Assembly (NCBI RefSeq): GCF_009832745.1
Contig: NZ_VRMJ01000014.1
Coordinates: 310,001-374,000 of the forward strand
Length of the DNA stretch: 64,000 nt
Direction of reading: 5' to 3'
From: Polaribacter septentrionalilitoris
Lineage (GTDB): Bacteria > Bacteroidota > Bacteroidia > Flavobacteriales > Flavobacteriaceae
Position numbers and translations under genes: made by a program. This document shows, in pieces, positions 34,598 to 43,531 of the stretch. A model generated the notes under the pieces. It made no database searches. It was given only the letters and a program-made list of their open reading frames with translations, and was not told the origin of the DNA. The stretch's first letter is position 1; every line of letters begins with the position of its first letter.

Positions 34598-35902
34598 TTA
34601 AGGTTTTTTCATTTTTAGTGATCCTATAAACAAAAACACCAAAAAAGGGATTAACAAATAGCTTATAAATTCATAGCTACCTAAACTTGTAAAACAATAA
34701 CTGAACAAACTTGGAGCAAGAGCACTTGCTATCACCAAAAAACTCATTATTTTACCAGTGATGGCTCCCAAGTATTTTCGACCAAAATAACGAGGCCAAG
34801 TAACAGCATTTACAACTGCAAAAAGTCCGCTATAAATACCTAAACCTGCAATTAGAAAATAAACCCCAAAAGTATTTTCTAGCATTAAAAGACCTGTTGC
34901 TGCTAAAAATCCGCTTGCAATCATAACAAACAAATACACTTTATGCTGAATATAATCACTAAGAATATTTGCTATTGTTGATGTAATAATCGCAATTATT
35001 GAAATTGGCAGAAAAACTGCAATAGCCTCAGATTTACTATATCCTTGTGTGCTAAAAATAGACACAATATGAAAAGTTAAGCCTGTGCTAAAAAAACTAT
35101 TGAATGATAATGCCAAACCTAACATCCAAAATGCTCTAGTATTTTTTGCTTCTTTTAAGGTAAAATTTACTTCAATATCTTCTTCTACTTTCTTTTTAGT
35201 GCTTTTTTTATTTTTAAGATATCCATCAGGAATTAAATTAAAATCTTCTGGTTTATTTCTATAAAACTGTAAAATTAAAACACTGAAAATCAATAAACAA
35301 CAAGCTAAAATTTGCCAACTTACCTCCCATCCATTATTGTCAATTAAATAATTAAATAAAATTGGAGAACTCGAAAAACCTAAAGAAACTCCAATACTAC
35401 TTATTGAATTAACTTTTCCTCTATTCTTATCAAACCACATCATAATCATGTTTCTTGATGACATTGTAAGTACACCTTGTCCAAAAAAACGAATTAAAAA
35501 GAATAGAAAACAAATCAATAAAAAAGGAATAAACCAAGATTCTAAATGAAAGAATTGTTTTAAATGATTTGAAGTTTTCTCTGAAAAAGAAAATATGATT
35601 AACGTAATTGCTAAAAAAAAAGCTGCAAAGAACGCTACAAATCTTGCACCAAATTTATCAAATAGTCGTCCAGCTTTAGTAACAAAAAAAGCACTTAACA
35701 AAGTACCAATCATATAAGCATTACTAAACTGATTTCTAGTTAAACCTAATGCATCTTTAACTGGATCTGTAAATACAGAAACTCCAACAGTTTGCCCTGG
35801 AATACTAAATAAAACTCCAATACTACCAAAAATCAATACAATATAGCCATAAAAAAAAGGCCACTTTTCTGGTTTGATAAATGAATATTTATTGGGCTTC
35901 AT
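34598..35902 (-). CDS. MFS transporter (monocarboxylate/oxalate-type)
   Basis: A 434-residue twelve-helix major facilitator. The loop between helices 2 and 3 has AGRLFDKFGARF (G-x-x-x-D-x-x-G-x-R signature) and helix 4-5 has the RFFGQGVLTMSSRN stretch typical of the OFA/monocarboxylate-like group, with a long central loop (~205-230, KKSTKKKVEEDIEVN). Substrate unknown; the group includes oxalate/formate and monocarboxylate carriers. One base separates it from the EamA gene upstream, so they form an operon. It converges with the BNR gene with seven bases between them. Confidence 0.88.
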   Translation of the reverse strand: MKPNKYSFIKPEKWPFFYGYIVLIFGSIGVLFSIPGQTVGVSVFTDPVKDALGLTRNQFSNAYMIGTLLSAFFVTKAGRLFDKFGARFVAFFAAFFLAITLIIFSFSEKTSNHLKQFFHLESWFIPFLLICFLFFLIRFFGQGVLTMSSRNMIMMWFDKNRGKVNSISSIGVSLGFSSSPILFNYLIDNNGWEVSWQILACCLLIFSVLILQFYRNKPEDFNLIPDGYLKNKKSTKKKVEEDIEVNFTLKEAKNTRAFWMLGLALSFNSFFSTGLTFHIVSIFSTQGYSKSEAIAVFLPISIIAIITSTIANILSDYIQHKVYLFVMIASGFLAATGLLMLENTFGVYFLIAGLGIYSGLFAVVNAVTWPRYFGRKYLGAITGKIMSFLVIASALAPSLFSYCFTSLGSYEFISYLLIPFLVFLFIGSLKMKKP

Positions 35903-35903
35903 A

Positions 35904-36800
35904 TTATTGTCTTTTTCTTGAAGTAATAAAATAAACTCCGGTTAATAATATTATTGATGCTATTATGGACTGTAAACTTAATTTTTCATCTAAAAAATAC
36001 CAACCCATAAATAAAGCTATTACAGGGTTCACATATGCAGATGTGGATACTTTATCTGTAGAAACAACTTTAAGCAAGTAATTAAAGGCAGTAAAAGCTA
36101 TAATACCGCCAAAAATAACCAATAAAAACATTGAGAGTTGTACGTTGGGAGTCCAGTTTAAAGGAGAAGACCAATGTTCTTGAAATACAAAGCTAATTAA
36201 AGCCAAAAAAATTCCTCCAAAAACCATTTGATATCCAGTACTGACTAAAAAGTTTTTGGGTAAAATTGTTTTTGCAACAAAAATACTACCATAACTCCAG
36301 CTCAATACACAGGTTAACATTACTAAAACTCCAATTAAACTATTTTGTGAAGTTGTCAATTCTTCTTGACTTACCAACAGAATCATACCCAAAATACCTA
36401 AAACAACACCTAAGATTGATTTCTTTTTCATTGGTTTTTGATCTATGATACGCATCATAACTAATACAAATAACGGATTTGTAGATGCCATTAAAGATCC
36501 AAAACCACTATCTACAAACTGCAATGCCCAAACAAAAACACTGTTTCCATAAACCAAAAAGAAAAATGCTGTAATACAAATGTTTTTAAACTCTTTTTTA
36601 GATATTTTTAAGTTTGCTTTAGTTACATAAGCTATCGAAATCATTATACATCCTGCAGTAAAAAAACGAATTGAGGCTAAAAAAAATGGAGGTAACTCAG
36701 TTACAGCAACTTTATTGAATAAGTAAGTAGATCCCCAAACTACATAAATAGCTATAAATGAAAGGATAATGAGTAGCTTTGTATTTCTTAAAATCATCAT
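35904..36800 (-). CDS. EamA/DMT-family transporter
   Basis: A 298-residue inner-membrane protein with ten helices arranged as two EamA repeats (~10-140 and ~155-292). Motifs VVWGSTYLFNKVAV at helix 1, SLMASTNPLFVLVM, and SAYVNPVIALFMGWYFLDEKL in the second repeat are the usual drug/metabolite exporter signatures. These export amino acids, nucleosides or similar metabolites; the substrate cannot be told. First gene of a two-gene operon with the MFS transporter. Confidence 0.9.
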   Translation of the reverse strand: MMILRNTKLLIILSFIAIYVVWGSTYLFNKVAVTELPPFFLASIRFFTAGCIMISIAYVTKANLKISKKEFKNICITAFFFLVYGNSVFVWALQFVDSGFGSLMASTNPLFVLVMMRIIDQKPMKKKSILGVVLGILGMILLVSQEELTTSQNSLIGVLVMLTCVLSWSYGSIFVAKTILPKNFLVSTGYQMVFGGIFLALISFVFQEHWSSPLNWTPNVQLSMFLLVIFGGIIAFTAFNYLLKVVSTDKVSTSAYVNPVIALFMGWYFLDEKLSLQSIIASIILLTGVYFITSRKRQ

Positions 36801-36879
36801 TTTAATCTAGACTGCGAAAGTACTACTAAAATGGTTAGAAAGTAATTTACATTTAGATTAAACTGAGGTTCTAAATTAT

Positions 36880-36887
36880 TATATTTG
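36880..36887 (+). promoter_or_regulatory. Putative -7 element of the LytTR gene
   Basis: TATATTTG, exact TAnnTTTG match, 22 bases before the ATG. Confidence 0.4.
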
Positions 36888-36909
36888 AAATAGAAATGAT
36901 TTAAGATTC

Positions 36910-37725
36910 ATGAAGAAGAACTCTATTTTAAATACAAAATATCCTTTTGACTCATCTTTAAAGCATCATATTATTATTGCTTTAGGTTTAGCTTTGTGGA
37001 TTTTTATTTTTCTTTATTTTACAGAACCTTTAGATGTTAATGAATTTAGAGATACAGAGAAATTAATTTACTTGCCTTTATATGGATTGTTAGGTGCATT
37101 TTGTTATGTCTTATTTTTACCCCTACAAAGTTATTTATTTCATAAAAATGATAAAAATTGGTTTGTAAAAACAGAATTATTATTCTTCTTAATTTTTAGT
37201 AGTGTTAGTATTTTAGCTGCTAGACTTTTTTATCTGTATGTTATTGTACCTGGAGAACCTAATCCATATACACTTTGGTATCATTTAAAATCTATTATTT
37301 TTCCTGCTCTACTTACTATTTTACCTATTGTTATATTTGGGCGTTTTGCTTTTGGTAAATACAAGAATAAAAAAATTGATGAACAAAAAATAGAAATTAA
37401 AGGCAAAGGAAATTATGAAGGCTTACGAGTTTTATTAAATGATTTAATTTGCATTCAATCTTCAGATAATTATATAGAAGTATTTTATGTTTCTGGAAAA
37501 GATGTCAAAAAAACATTAATACGAAATAAACTTTCTAAAGTTGCTGCAGAATTTTCAGATTTATTAAGGGTACATCGTTCTTATATTATCAACCCATATC
37601 ATTTTAAACAATGGAAAACCGAAAAAGGAAAACTTTTTGCAGAGTTGTCTAGTTCTATTTTCATCCCAATATCTAACACTTACAAAAATGAGGTGAAATC
37701 AGTTTTAAATTCTACCACAGAATAG
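36910..37725 (+). CDS. Membrane-anchored LytTR transcriptional regulator
   Basis: A 271-residue protein with four membrane helices in the first half (~20-38, 57-76, 91-111, 133-150) and a C-terminal LytTR DNA-binding domain (~165-268: YEGLRVLLNDLICIQSSDNYIEV in two parts, LIRNKLSKVAAEF, LLRVHRSYIINPYHFKQWK, FIPISNTYKNEV). No receiver domain is present, so it senses through the membrane part or is regulated by a partner. Such membrane LytTR proteins are common single-component regulators in Flavobacteria. The next gene downstream (93 bases) has its own -7 element. Confidence 0.9.
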   Translation: MKKNSILNTKYPFDSSLKHHIIIALGLALWIFIFLYFTEPLDVNEFRDTEKLIYLPLYGLLGAFCYVLFLPLQSYLFHKNDKNWFVKTELLFFLIFSSVSILAARLFYLYVIVPGEPNPYTLWYHLKSIIFPALLTILPIVIFGRFAFGKYKNKKIDEQKIEIKGKGNYEGLRVLLNDLICIQSSDNYIEVFYVSGKDVKKTLIRNKLSKVAAEFSDLLRVHRSYIINPYHFKQWKTEKGKLFAELSSSIFIPISNTYKNEVKSVLNSTTE

Positions 37726-37778
37726 TTGAGTTTCGCCCCAAACCCCTTTAATTATTAAGTTTTTTAGTATTTCATTTC

Positions 37779-37786
37779 TAGTTTTG
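37779..37786 (+). promoter_or_regulatory. Putative -7 element of the DUF5694-like gene
   Basis: TAGTTTTG, exact TAnnTTTG match, 32 bases before the ATG. Confidence 0.4.
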
Positions 37787-37818
37787 TCTCAGAAAGTTTC
37801 ATCACAAAATTTAGAATT

Positions 37819-38766
37819 ATGAAAACTAAAATCACTTTATTATTTATTTTATTAGCCTCAAATTTTGTTACATCTGCACAAAATCAAAATCAAGAAATTA
37901 TAATTGTAGGCACAATGCACACAGTACCCAAAATTGTAAAAAAGAGCTATAAACCCATGTTGCGTTTTGCAAAAAAATACAATCCTGAGGCTATTTATGT
38001 AGAATCACCAATGGCAAACGATAATGAATCTTGGGAATATTTAAAAAAAGGTTGGTCTAAAGGTTATCAAAAATTTTATGCTAAATCAGATTCTATTAAA
38101 AAAGTATTCAATTTTAATAAAGCTTATTTTAATGTATTAGCTCATAAAAAATATGTTGAGTTGTCATCAATAGAAACTGATTATCTCATTAAATCTTACT
38201 TGTATTTAAGAGATAATGGCAACCATGAACTATTAACTTATTTAAAGAAATACGGAATTCATGGGGCTAAAAAACCAACAAGACACGAAGATGGAGATTT
38301 AACTTACAAATTAGCGCTGAGTAAAAATTTAAAGGTTAACAATATGGACGATCAACAAACAAATAAGGAATATCATATTGGTTGGAACAAATGTGTAAAA
38401 GAAGGTAGCAAAAATGGAAGTAATTTGGCAGGCTCAAAAATCAACAAAAAACAATATAATGCAGCAAAAATTCCTGCAATTTTTAGAAAACTAGGAAAAC
38501 ATACTAATACTAGAAAATCTTTAAATATACTATACAAAATGAGTTCTTTTAATTATGTTACTGAAGATACAGAGGGTTGTTTAGAAGGAAGAAAATATTG
38601 GAATGAACGTAATATGAGAATGGCTAAAAATATTGCCACACAAGTTTTAGCATCAGGAAAAACAAAGAATATTGTTATGGTTGGTGCCTCTCATGTTATA
38701 GGGATAGAAAAAGAATTGAAAAAAAACTACCCTAATTTAAAAGTAATTCTAATGAATGAGTATTAA
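37819..38766 (+). CDS. Exported DUF5694-type protein
   Basis: A 315-residue protein with signal peptide MKTKITLLFILLASNFVTSAQ. The body starts with EIIIVGTMHTVPK (~26-38), contains YVESPM (~63), and ends with NIVMVGASHVIGIEKELKK (~289-307). The paired GTMHT and GASH motifs around a central helical region recall TraB/TIKI-like and DUF5694 proteins, where the histidines and glutamate are candidate metal ligands for hydrolase activity. DUF5694 is my best family match; the activity is not known. It stands downstream of the LytTR regulator on the same strand, a possible target. Confidence 0.8.
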   Translation: MKTKITLLFILLASNFVTSAQNQNQEIIIVGTMHTVPKIVKKSYKPMLRFAKKYNPEAIYVESPMANDNESWEYLKKGWSKGYQKFYAKSDSIKKVFNFNKAYFNVLAHKKYVELSSIETDYLIKSYLYLRDNGNHELLTYLKKYGIHGAKKPTRHEDGDLTYKLALSKNLKVNNMDDQQTNKEYHIGWNKCVKEGSKNGSNLAGSKINKKQYNAAKIPAIFRKLGKHTNTRKSLNILYKMSSFNYVTEDTEGCLEGRKYWNERNMRMAKNIATQVLASGKTKNIVMVGASHVIGIEKELKKNYPNLKVILMNEY

Positions 38767-38787
38767 ACATATAATTTCACCAATAAA

Positions 38788-38818
38788 AATAACCCTCACT
38801 TTTTAAGTGAGGGTTTTA
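38788..38818 (+). terminator. Intrinsic terminator after the DUF5694-like gene
   Basis: aaccctcact (38791-38800) pairs perfectly with agtgagggtt (38806-38815), extendable by tt/aa, followed by tttt. Confidence 0.85.
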
Positions 38819-39335
38819 CTTGTTGTAAGTTTTATTAAACGCTATAGCCCTATATAATTATAATAACAACTACAACAGCTTCTACATTTAAGATTTGTAT
38901 TTTTTCATCTATATGGTGCAAAATAGACAAAAAGTATACAAAGAGCTTTGAAAAAAATTAAATAAATGTTTTAAAAACTTACTGCAGTTATTTTTAAAAA
39001 ATGGAATTCGTAAAATTGATCTGTTGGATACAAAATTTCACAATTTATTAATTCCAAAGCATTTATTTAATTTTCTTCCCATCCGATAAATAATTTTTTA
39101 ATTAAAAGTAAAAATACAACATACCGTTTAACTAATTGACTAAAAAATCAAACAGAATATACTTTTAACTTTTTTTTAGTAGGAATAAAAAAACAAACCT
39201 TACAAATATTAACCACAAACTTGAATTAATATTAATAAATTCATAAAACTTTATTTACTTCAATTTATGAGTAATATCAATAAAGAGATCTTTAAAAGGT
39301 ATCTTAATGTATAAATATCATAAATAATCCATATT
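38819..39335. other. AT-rich intergenic region, nothing recognised
   Basis: About 517 bases between two converging terminators. The longest ATG frames are under 20 codons. I see no tRNA-like fold, strong promoter or repeat copy; a small RNA without protein-like features cannot be ruled out. Confidence 0.6.
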
Positions 39336-39374
39336 AAAAAAATCCCTAAAACAACTGATGTTTTAGGGATTTTT
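39336..39374. terminator. Terminator of the his operon
   Basis: Perfect stem aaaaatccctaaaac / gttttagggattttt with a 7-base loop, 20 bases beyond the hisIE stop; A- and T-runs on both sides. Confidence 0.88.
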
Positions 39375-39393
39375 AATAAATATCTATAGAAAA

Positions 39394-39993
39394 CTATTTG
39401 TGTCTACCTTTTAATTCTGCTTCAATATCTTTTAAAGTGAAACCTTTAGCTTGTAGTAACATTAAATAATGAAATAGTAAATCTGCAGATTCATATAGAA
39501 ACAATTCATCGTTATTATCCATAGCTTCGATGACCGTTTCTACAGCCTCCTCTCCTACTTTTTGAGCCACTTTGTTAATTCCTTTTGCAAATAAACTAGC
39601 TACATAAGATTTTTTTGTGTCTTTATTCTCAACACGTTCTTTAATTACATTTTCTAAGGTTGAAAAGAATCCAAAATTCGAATTATTTTCTTCGTTCCAA
39701 CAAGTATCTGAACCTTTATGACAAGTTGGCCCTTTTGGATTCACCTGAATTAACAAAGTATCATTATCGCAATCTAGTTTCATATCCACTAAATTCAACA
39801 CATTTCCACTTTCTTCACCTTTTGTCCATAACCTGTTTTTAGTTCTACTAAAAAAAGTTACCAAATACGTTTCTTTGGTTTTGTTAAAAGCCTCTTCATT
39901 CATATACCCTAACATTAAAACGTTTTTTGTTGTTGCATCTTGAATGATTGCTGGCACTAAACCATCGTTATTTTTATTAAAATTGATATTCAT
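39394..39993 (-). CDS. hisI: Bifunctional phosphoribosyl-AMP cyclohydrolase / phosphoribosyl-ATP pyrophosphatase
   Basis: HisIE, 199 residues, catalyses steps 2 and 3 of histidine synthesis. The N-terminal cyclohydrolase (~1-105) has TKGEESGN, DCDNDTLLIQV and the zinc-binding PTCHKGSDTCW. The C-terminal pyrophosphatase (~108-199) has the VGEEAVETVIEA helix and ESADLLFHYLMLL with the acidic metal ligands. The frame extends 20 codons upstream through spacer repeats (VDRLNKNQKLKTNNKK), but ATG 39993 (MNINFNKNNDGLVPAI) matches the family start. Last gene of the operon, 83 bases after hisF with a palindromic spacer. Confidence 0.96.
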   Translation of the reverse strand: MNINFNKNNDGLVPAIIQDATTKNVLMLGYMNEEAFNKTKETYLVTFFSRTKNRLWTKGEESGNVLNLVDMKLDCDNDTLLIQVNPKGPTCHKGSDTCWNEENNSNFGFFSTLENVIKERVENKDTKKSYVASLFAKGINKVAQKVGEEAVETVIEAMDNNDELFLYESADLLFHYLMLLQAKGFTLKDIEAELKGRHK

Positions 39994-40076
39994 TTTGTTT
40001 GGTTTTTTGTTGTTGGTTTTTAGTTTTTGGTTCTTATTCAAACGATCAACCACAAACCAACAACTATAAACTATTG
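39994..40076. repeat. Palindromic intercistronic repeat, hisF-hisIE
   Basis: On the plus strand gttgttggtttttagtttttggtt (about 40009-40032, positions of the arm) and aaccacaaaccaacaac (about 40049-40065) form a long imperfect hairpin. Related G/T-rich arms with A/C-rich partners recur in the hisA-hisF and hisB-hisH gaps. Confidence 0.45.
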
Positions 40077-40832
40077 TTATATTCTTACAGGCACTCCCTG
40101 TTTTTGTAATTCTTGTTTTAACTCTAAAATAGGAATTTCACCAAAGTGAAACACACTTGCTGCTAATGCTGCATCCGATTTTCCTTTGGTAAATGTATCA
40201 ACAAAATGCTGCACAGTTCCTGCACCTCCAGAAGCAATAATAGGAATATTTACCAATTCTGATAAATGTGCCAAGGCTTCATTTGCAAAACCAGCTTTAG
40301 TTCCATCATGATTCATAGAAGTAAACAAAATCTCTCCTGCTCCACGTTGTTCTACTTCTTTTGCCCAATCAAAAAGCTTTATTTCTGTAGGAATTGTTCC
40401 TCCAGCTAAATGCACAAACCATTCTCCATCAATTTGTTTTGCGTCAATGGCAACTACCACACATTGACTTCCAAATTTGTCTGCCAATTCACTTACCAAT
40501 TCTGGTCTTTTTACTGCAGATGAATTTATAGATACTTTATCAGCACCACATTTTAACAATGCATCTACGTGCTCTACAGAAGATATTCCTCCTCCAACTG
40601 TAAACGGAATGTTTACTTGTTCTGCCACTTTTAATACCATATCTAAAGTGGTTCCTCTATTTTCTAAAGTAGCTGCTATGTCTAAAAAAACCAGCTCATC
40701 TGCTCCTAAATCTGCATATTGTTTTGCCAAAACAACTGGATCTCCTGCATCAATTAAATTTACAAAATTGACACCTTTTACAGTTCTTCCGTTTTTAATA
40801 TCTAAGCAAGGTACTATTCTCTTTGTTAACAT
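40077..40832 (-). CDS. hisF: Imidazole glycerol phosphate synthase, cyclase subunit
   Basis: 251-residue TIM barrel that takes ammonia from HisH and turns PRFAR into IGP and AICAR. Catalytic aspartates are in [14 protein letters not shown] (Asp11) and VVAIDAKQ (~Asp130); phosphate loops are FTVGGGIS and IIASGGAGT. The open frame continues 23 codons upstream through the intercistronic repeat, but ATG 40832 ([11 protein letters not shown]) is the family start. Follows hisA by 69 bases. Confidence 0.97.
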   Translation of the reverse strand: MLTKRIVPCLDIKNGRTVKGVNFVNLIDAGDPVVLAKQYADLGADELVFLDIAATLENRGTTLDMVLKVAEQVNIPFTVGGGISSVEHVDALLKCGADKVSINSSAVKRPELVSELADKFGSQCVVVAIDAKQIDGEWFVHLAGGTIPTEIKLFDWAKEVEQRGAGEILFTSMNHDGTKAGFANEALAHLSELVNIPIIASGGAGTVQHFVDTFTKGKSDAALAASVFHFGEIPILELKQELQKQGVPVRI

Positions 40833-40834
40833 TT

Positions 40835-40901
40835 TATTTTGTTGTTGGTTAGTGGTTTTTGGTTGTTGGTTTAGGTTAAAATAATAACCAAACACTAACA
40901 A
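40835..40901. repeat. Palindromic intercistronic repeat, hisA-hisF
   Basis: Arms gttgttggttagtggttttt (about 40841-40860) and aaccaaacactaacaac (about 40887-40903) make an imperfect hairpin of the same kind as in 39994-40076. Confidence 0.4.
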
Positions 40902-41660
40902 CTATAAACCATCAACTATATAATTTTCTAATTGTTTTAAGCTGATTTTATTCTCATAAATTGCTTTTCCAATAATCACACCTTCACAACCTAATGCTGC
41001 TAATTTTGGCAATTCATCAAAAGTGGATATTCCTCCTGAAGCGATTAGTTTTAAAGACGTTTCCACAGGCTCAACGTGACATTCGTTAAGTATTTTTGAA
41101 TACGTTTCAAAACTAGGGCCTTGTAACATACCATCTTTAGAAATGTCTGTACAAATTACATATTGAATTCCTTTTTGTTGATAATCAGCAATAAACGGAA
41201 TCAATTCTAAACTACTTTCTTCTTGCCAGCCATTGGTAGCTATCTTTCCTCCTGAATTATCAGGATAAAAATCGGCACCTAAAATAATTTTTTCTGCCCC
41301 GAATTTGGTAATCCAACTTTTAAAAACCTCAGGATTTTTTACAGCAATACTGCCTCCAGTAATTTGATTGGCTCCAGAATTAAAAGCAATTTCTAAATCT
41401 TTATCAGCCTTTAACCCACCACCAAAATCAATTTTTAAATTGGTTTTCGTTGCAATTTGCTCTAATACTTTATAATTAATTATTTGACTTGCTTTGGCAC
41501 CATCTAAATCTACAACATGCAAATATTCAATACCTGCAGCTTCAAATTCTTTGGCAACTTCTAATGGGTTTTCATTATATATTTTCTTGGTATTGTAATC
41601 GCCTTTGGTTAAACGAACACATTTACCTTCTATAATATCTATGGCTGGAATTATTCTCAA
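40902..41660 (-). CDS. hisA: ProFAR isomerase with a REP-derived insert
   Basis: Phosphoribosylformimino-5-aminoimidazole carboxamide ribotide isomerase, step 4 of the pathway, a (beta/alpha)8 barrel of 252 residues. Asp8 in IPAIDIIEG, the CVRLTKGDY segment, DFGGGLK and GADF are as expected. The start is a TTG (41660), since family members begin MRIIPAIDI and no ATG is near. Odd feature: between the helix SFETYSKIL and strand LKLIASGG the peptide [10 protein letters not shown] (~193-202) is encoded by a half of the dispersed palindromic repeat, read in frame. It lengthens the protein by about nine residues in a surface loop and should be tolerated. Catalytic residues are intact. Confidence 0.95.
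   Translation of the reverse strand: MRIIPAIDIIEGKCVRLTKGDYNTKKIYNENPLEVAKEFEAAGIEYLHVVDLDGAKASQIINYKVLEQIATKTNLKIDFGGGLKADKDLEIAFNSGANQITGGSIAVKNPEVFKSWITKFGAEKIILGADFYPDNSGGKIATNGWQEESSLELIPFIADYQQKGIQYVICTDISKDGMLQGPSFETYSKILNECHVEPVETSLKLIASGGISTFDELPKLAALGCEGVIIGKAIYENKISLKQLENYIVDGL
41059..41082. repeat. REP-like half-element inside hisA
   Basis: On the plus strand ttccacaggctcaacgtgac (41061-41080) aligns with the arms at 4587-4607 and 14858-14878 (shared GCTCAA, two or three variable bases, GACA). In the hisA frame it encodes CHVEPVET. Confidence 0.6.
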
Positions 41661-41686
41661 AATAGTTTTTAGTTTTTAGTTTAATT

Positions 41687-41732
41687 GTTCTCGATACAAT
41701 TTTTCGTTCCTCAAAATCACTCGAACTGACAG
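41687..41732. repeat. Dispersed repeat, copy 2 (GTTCTCGA...ACTCGAACT type)
   Basis: gttctcgatacaattttt at 41687-41704 and atcactcgaactgacag at 41716-41732, in the hisH-hisA gap. Same bracket as the degenerate copy at 5626-5671. Confidence 0.5.
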
Positions 41733-41735
41733 TAT

Positions 41736-42317
41736 TTATAAATTCAAGAAGTTTTCTAAAATTTTACTTCCTGCAAGAGATGATTTTTCGGGGTGAAACT
41801 GCACTCCATAAAAATTATTATTCTGTAATGCAGATGCATACTCAATTTCATAATCTGTTTTGGCAATCATATCATCGCATTTTTCTGCATAAAAACTATG
41901 TACCAAATACATAAACTCTTTTTCTTTAATGTCTTTAAATAAATCAGATTTTAAGTCAGCAATTACATTCCAACCCATTTGTGGCACTTTAACCTCATTA
42001 GAAAAACGTTTTACAGCCACATCAAAAATACCTAAACCTTGGGTGTTTCCTTCTTCTGAATGGTTACACATTAACTGCATTCCTAAACAAATGCCTAAAA
42101 CGGGTTGTTTTAATGTAGGTATCACTTTGTCTAAGCCACTTTCTTGTAACATTTTCATAGCAGAACTTGCTTCTCCAACTCCTGGAAAAATTACTTTATC
42201 AGCAGCTTTAATTTCATCAACATTATTTGTTAAAACAGCATCAATACCTAAACGCTTAAAAGCAAATTGAATGCTTTTAATGTTTCCTGCTCCATAATTT
42301 ATAATCACTAATTTCAT
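41736..42317 (-). CDS. hisH: Imidazole glycerol phosphate synthase, glutaminase subunit
   Basis: 193-residue class I glutamine amidotransferase that feeds ammonia to HisF. The nucleophile cysteine is in VLGICLGMQLM (~Cys76) and the His-Glu pair is in VQFHPEKS (~173-180). The oxyanion strand KVIFPGVGEA is present. Separated from hisA by 75 bases containing a dispersed repeat, from hisB by 77 bases with another palindrome. Confidence 0.97.
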   Translation of the reverse strand: MKLVIINYGAGNIKSIQFAFKRLGIDAVLTNNVDEIKAADKVIFPGVGEASSAMKMLQESGLDKVIPTLKQPVLGICLGMQLMCNHSEEGNTQGLGIFDVAVKRFSNEVKVPQMGWNVIADLKSDLFKDIKEKEFMYLVHSFYAEKCDDMIAKTDYEIEYASALQNNNFYGVQFHPEKSSLAGSKILENFLNL

Positions 42318-42394
42318 TTTTCTATTGGTTTTGGTTGATAGTTTTTGGTTGATGGATCAAAAAAAACTAACGACTAAAAATTATCATCTGTCAA
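42318..42394. repeat. Palindromic intercistronic repeat, hisB-hisH
   Basis: G/T-rich arm gttgatagtttttggttgat (about 42337-42356) faces the A/C-rich arm aactaacgactaaaaattat (about 42365-42384), an imperfect hairpin similar to those before hisF and hisIE. Confidence 0.4.
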
Positions 42395-43531
42395 CTAAAG
42401 AAGTCCTTTTGTAGATGGTAAAAACATCTTATTAGCATCTCTTTTTACTGCCATTTTCATTGCTTTTGCAAAAGCTTTAAAAATGCCTTCTATTTTGTGA
42501 TGTTCATTTACACCTTCTGCTTTAATATTTAAATTACATTTTGCACCATCTGTAAACGATTTAAACAAGTGAAAAAACATTTCTGTTGGCATATCTCCAA
42601 TTTTTTCTCTCTTGAATTCTGCATCCCATTCCAACCAATTTCTTCCTCCAAAATCTACAGCAACTTGTGCTAAACAATCGTCCATAGGCAAGCAAAAACC
42701 ATATCTTTCAATACCTAATTTATTACCTAAAGCTTTGTTGAATAATTCACCAAAAGCAATCATGGTGTCTTCTATAGTATGATGCTCATCAACCTCTAAA
42801 TCTCCATCTACTTTTATGGTCAAATCCATATTTCCATGACGCCCTATTTGGTCTAACATATGATCGAAAAAAGACAATCCTGTACTGATATCATTTTTAC
42901 CAGAACCGTCTAAATTTAATTTGATATAAATCTTTGTTTCATTGGTATTTCTGGTGATTTCTGCAACTCTATCTTCTAATTTTAAAAATTGATAAATTTC
43001 TGACCAATCTGTACTTGTTAAAGCAATGCAATCAAGAACCTCTTGTTTTGAAGTTTCAATTTCGTCTGCACCTAACTCTGGATTTTCAGACAAATAAATT
43101 CCTTTTGCGCCTAAATTTTTAGCCAATTCCATGTCTGTAATTCTATCACCTAAAACAAAAGAATTTTCTAAATCATATTCCTCAGAAAAATAGTTGGTTA
43201 ACAAACCTGTTCTTGGTTTTCTGGTTTCAGCATTTTCATGCGGAAAAGTTTTATCTATATGAACTGCCGAAAAAACAACGCCTTCTTTTTCAAAAGCAGC
43301 AATAATTTTATTTTGAGCTGGCCAGAAGGTGTCTTCTGGAAAAGAATCGGTTCCTAAACCATCTTGATTGGTAACCATTACCAATTCGTAATCCAATTCT
43401 GAGGCTATTTTAGCCATGTATTGAAAAACTTTTGGATAATATTCTAACTTTTCTAAACTATCTAATTGATAATCTACAGGTGGTTCTAACACTAAAGTTC
43501 CGTCTCTATCTATAAATAATACTTTTTTCAT
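42395..43531 (-). CDS. hisB: Bifunctional histidinol-phosphatase / imidazoleglycerol-phosphate dehydratase
   Basis: 378-residue fusion for steps 6 and 8. The N-terminal HAD phosphatase (~1-165) starts with [14 protein letters not shown], where the two aspartates are nucleophile and acid/base, and has [11 protein letters not shown] and [13 protein letters not shown]. The C-terminal dehydratase (~185-378) has [23 protein letters not shown] and [14 protein letters not shown] with the manganese-binding histidines. ATG overlaps the hisC stop by one base, so the two are translationally coupled. Confidence 0.97.
   Translation of the reverse strand: MKKVLFIDRDGTLVLEPPVDYQLDSLEKLEYYPKVFQYMAKIASELDYELVMVTNQDGLGTDSFPEDTFWPAQNKIIAAFEKEGVVFSAVHIDKTFPHENAETRKPRTGLLTNYFSEEYDLENSFVLGDRITDMELAKNLGAKGIYLSENPELGADEIETSKQEVLDCIALTSTDWSEIYQFLKLEDRVAEITRNTNETKIYIKLNLDGSGKNDISTGLSFFDHMLDQIGRHGNMDLTIKVDGDLEVDEHHTIEDTMIAFGELFNKALGNKLGIERYGFCLPMDDCLAQVAVDFGGRNWLEWDAEFKREKIGDMPTEMFFHLFKSFTDGAKCNLNIKAEGVNEHHKIEGIFKAFAKAMKMAVKRDANKMFLPSTKGLL

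Noticed and set aside
39001-39051. 16-codon ATG frame in the empty region after the DUF5694-like gene
   Set aside because: Too short, no conserved or leader-like features, no promoter or terminator context.
39994-40053. Longer N terminus of hisIE
   Set aside because: The added residues (rich in N, K and Q) are a translation of the intercistronic repeat; family start is at 39993.
39994-42394. CRISPR-like array in the his spacers
   Set aside because: Repeats are few, imperfect, palindromic and placed between genes, without regular spacers or cas genes.
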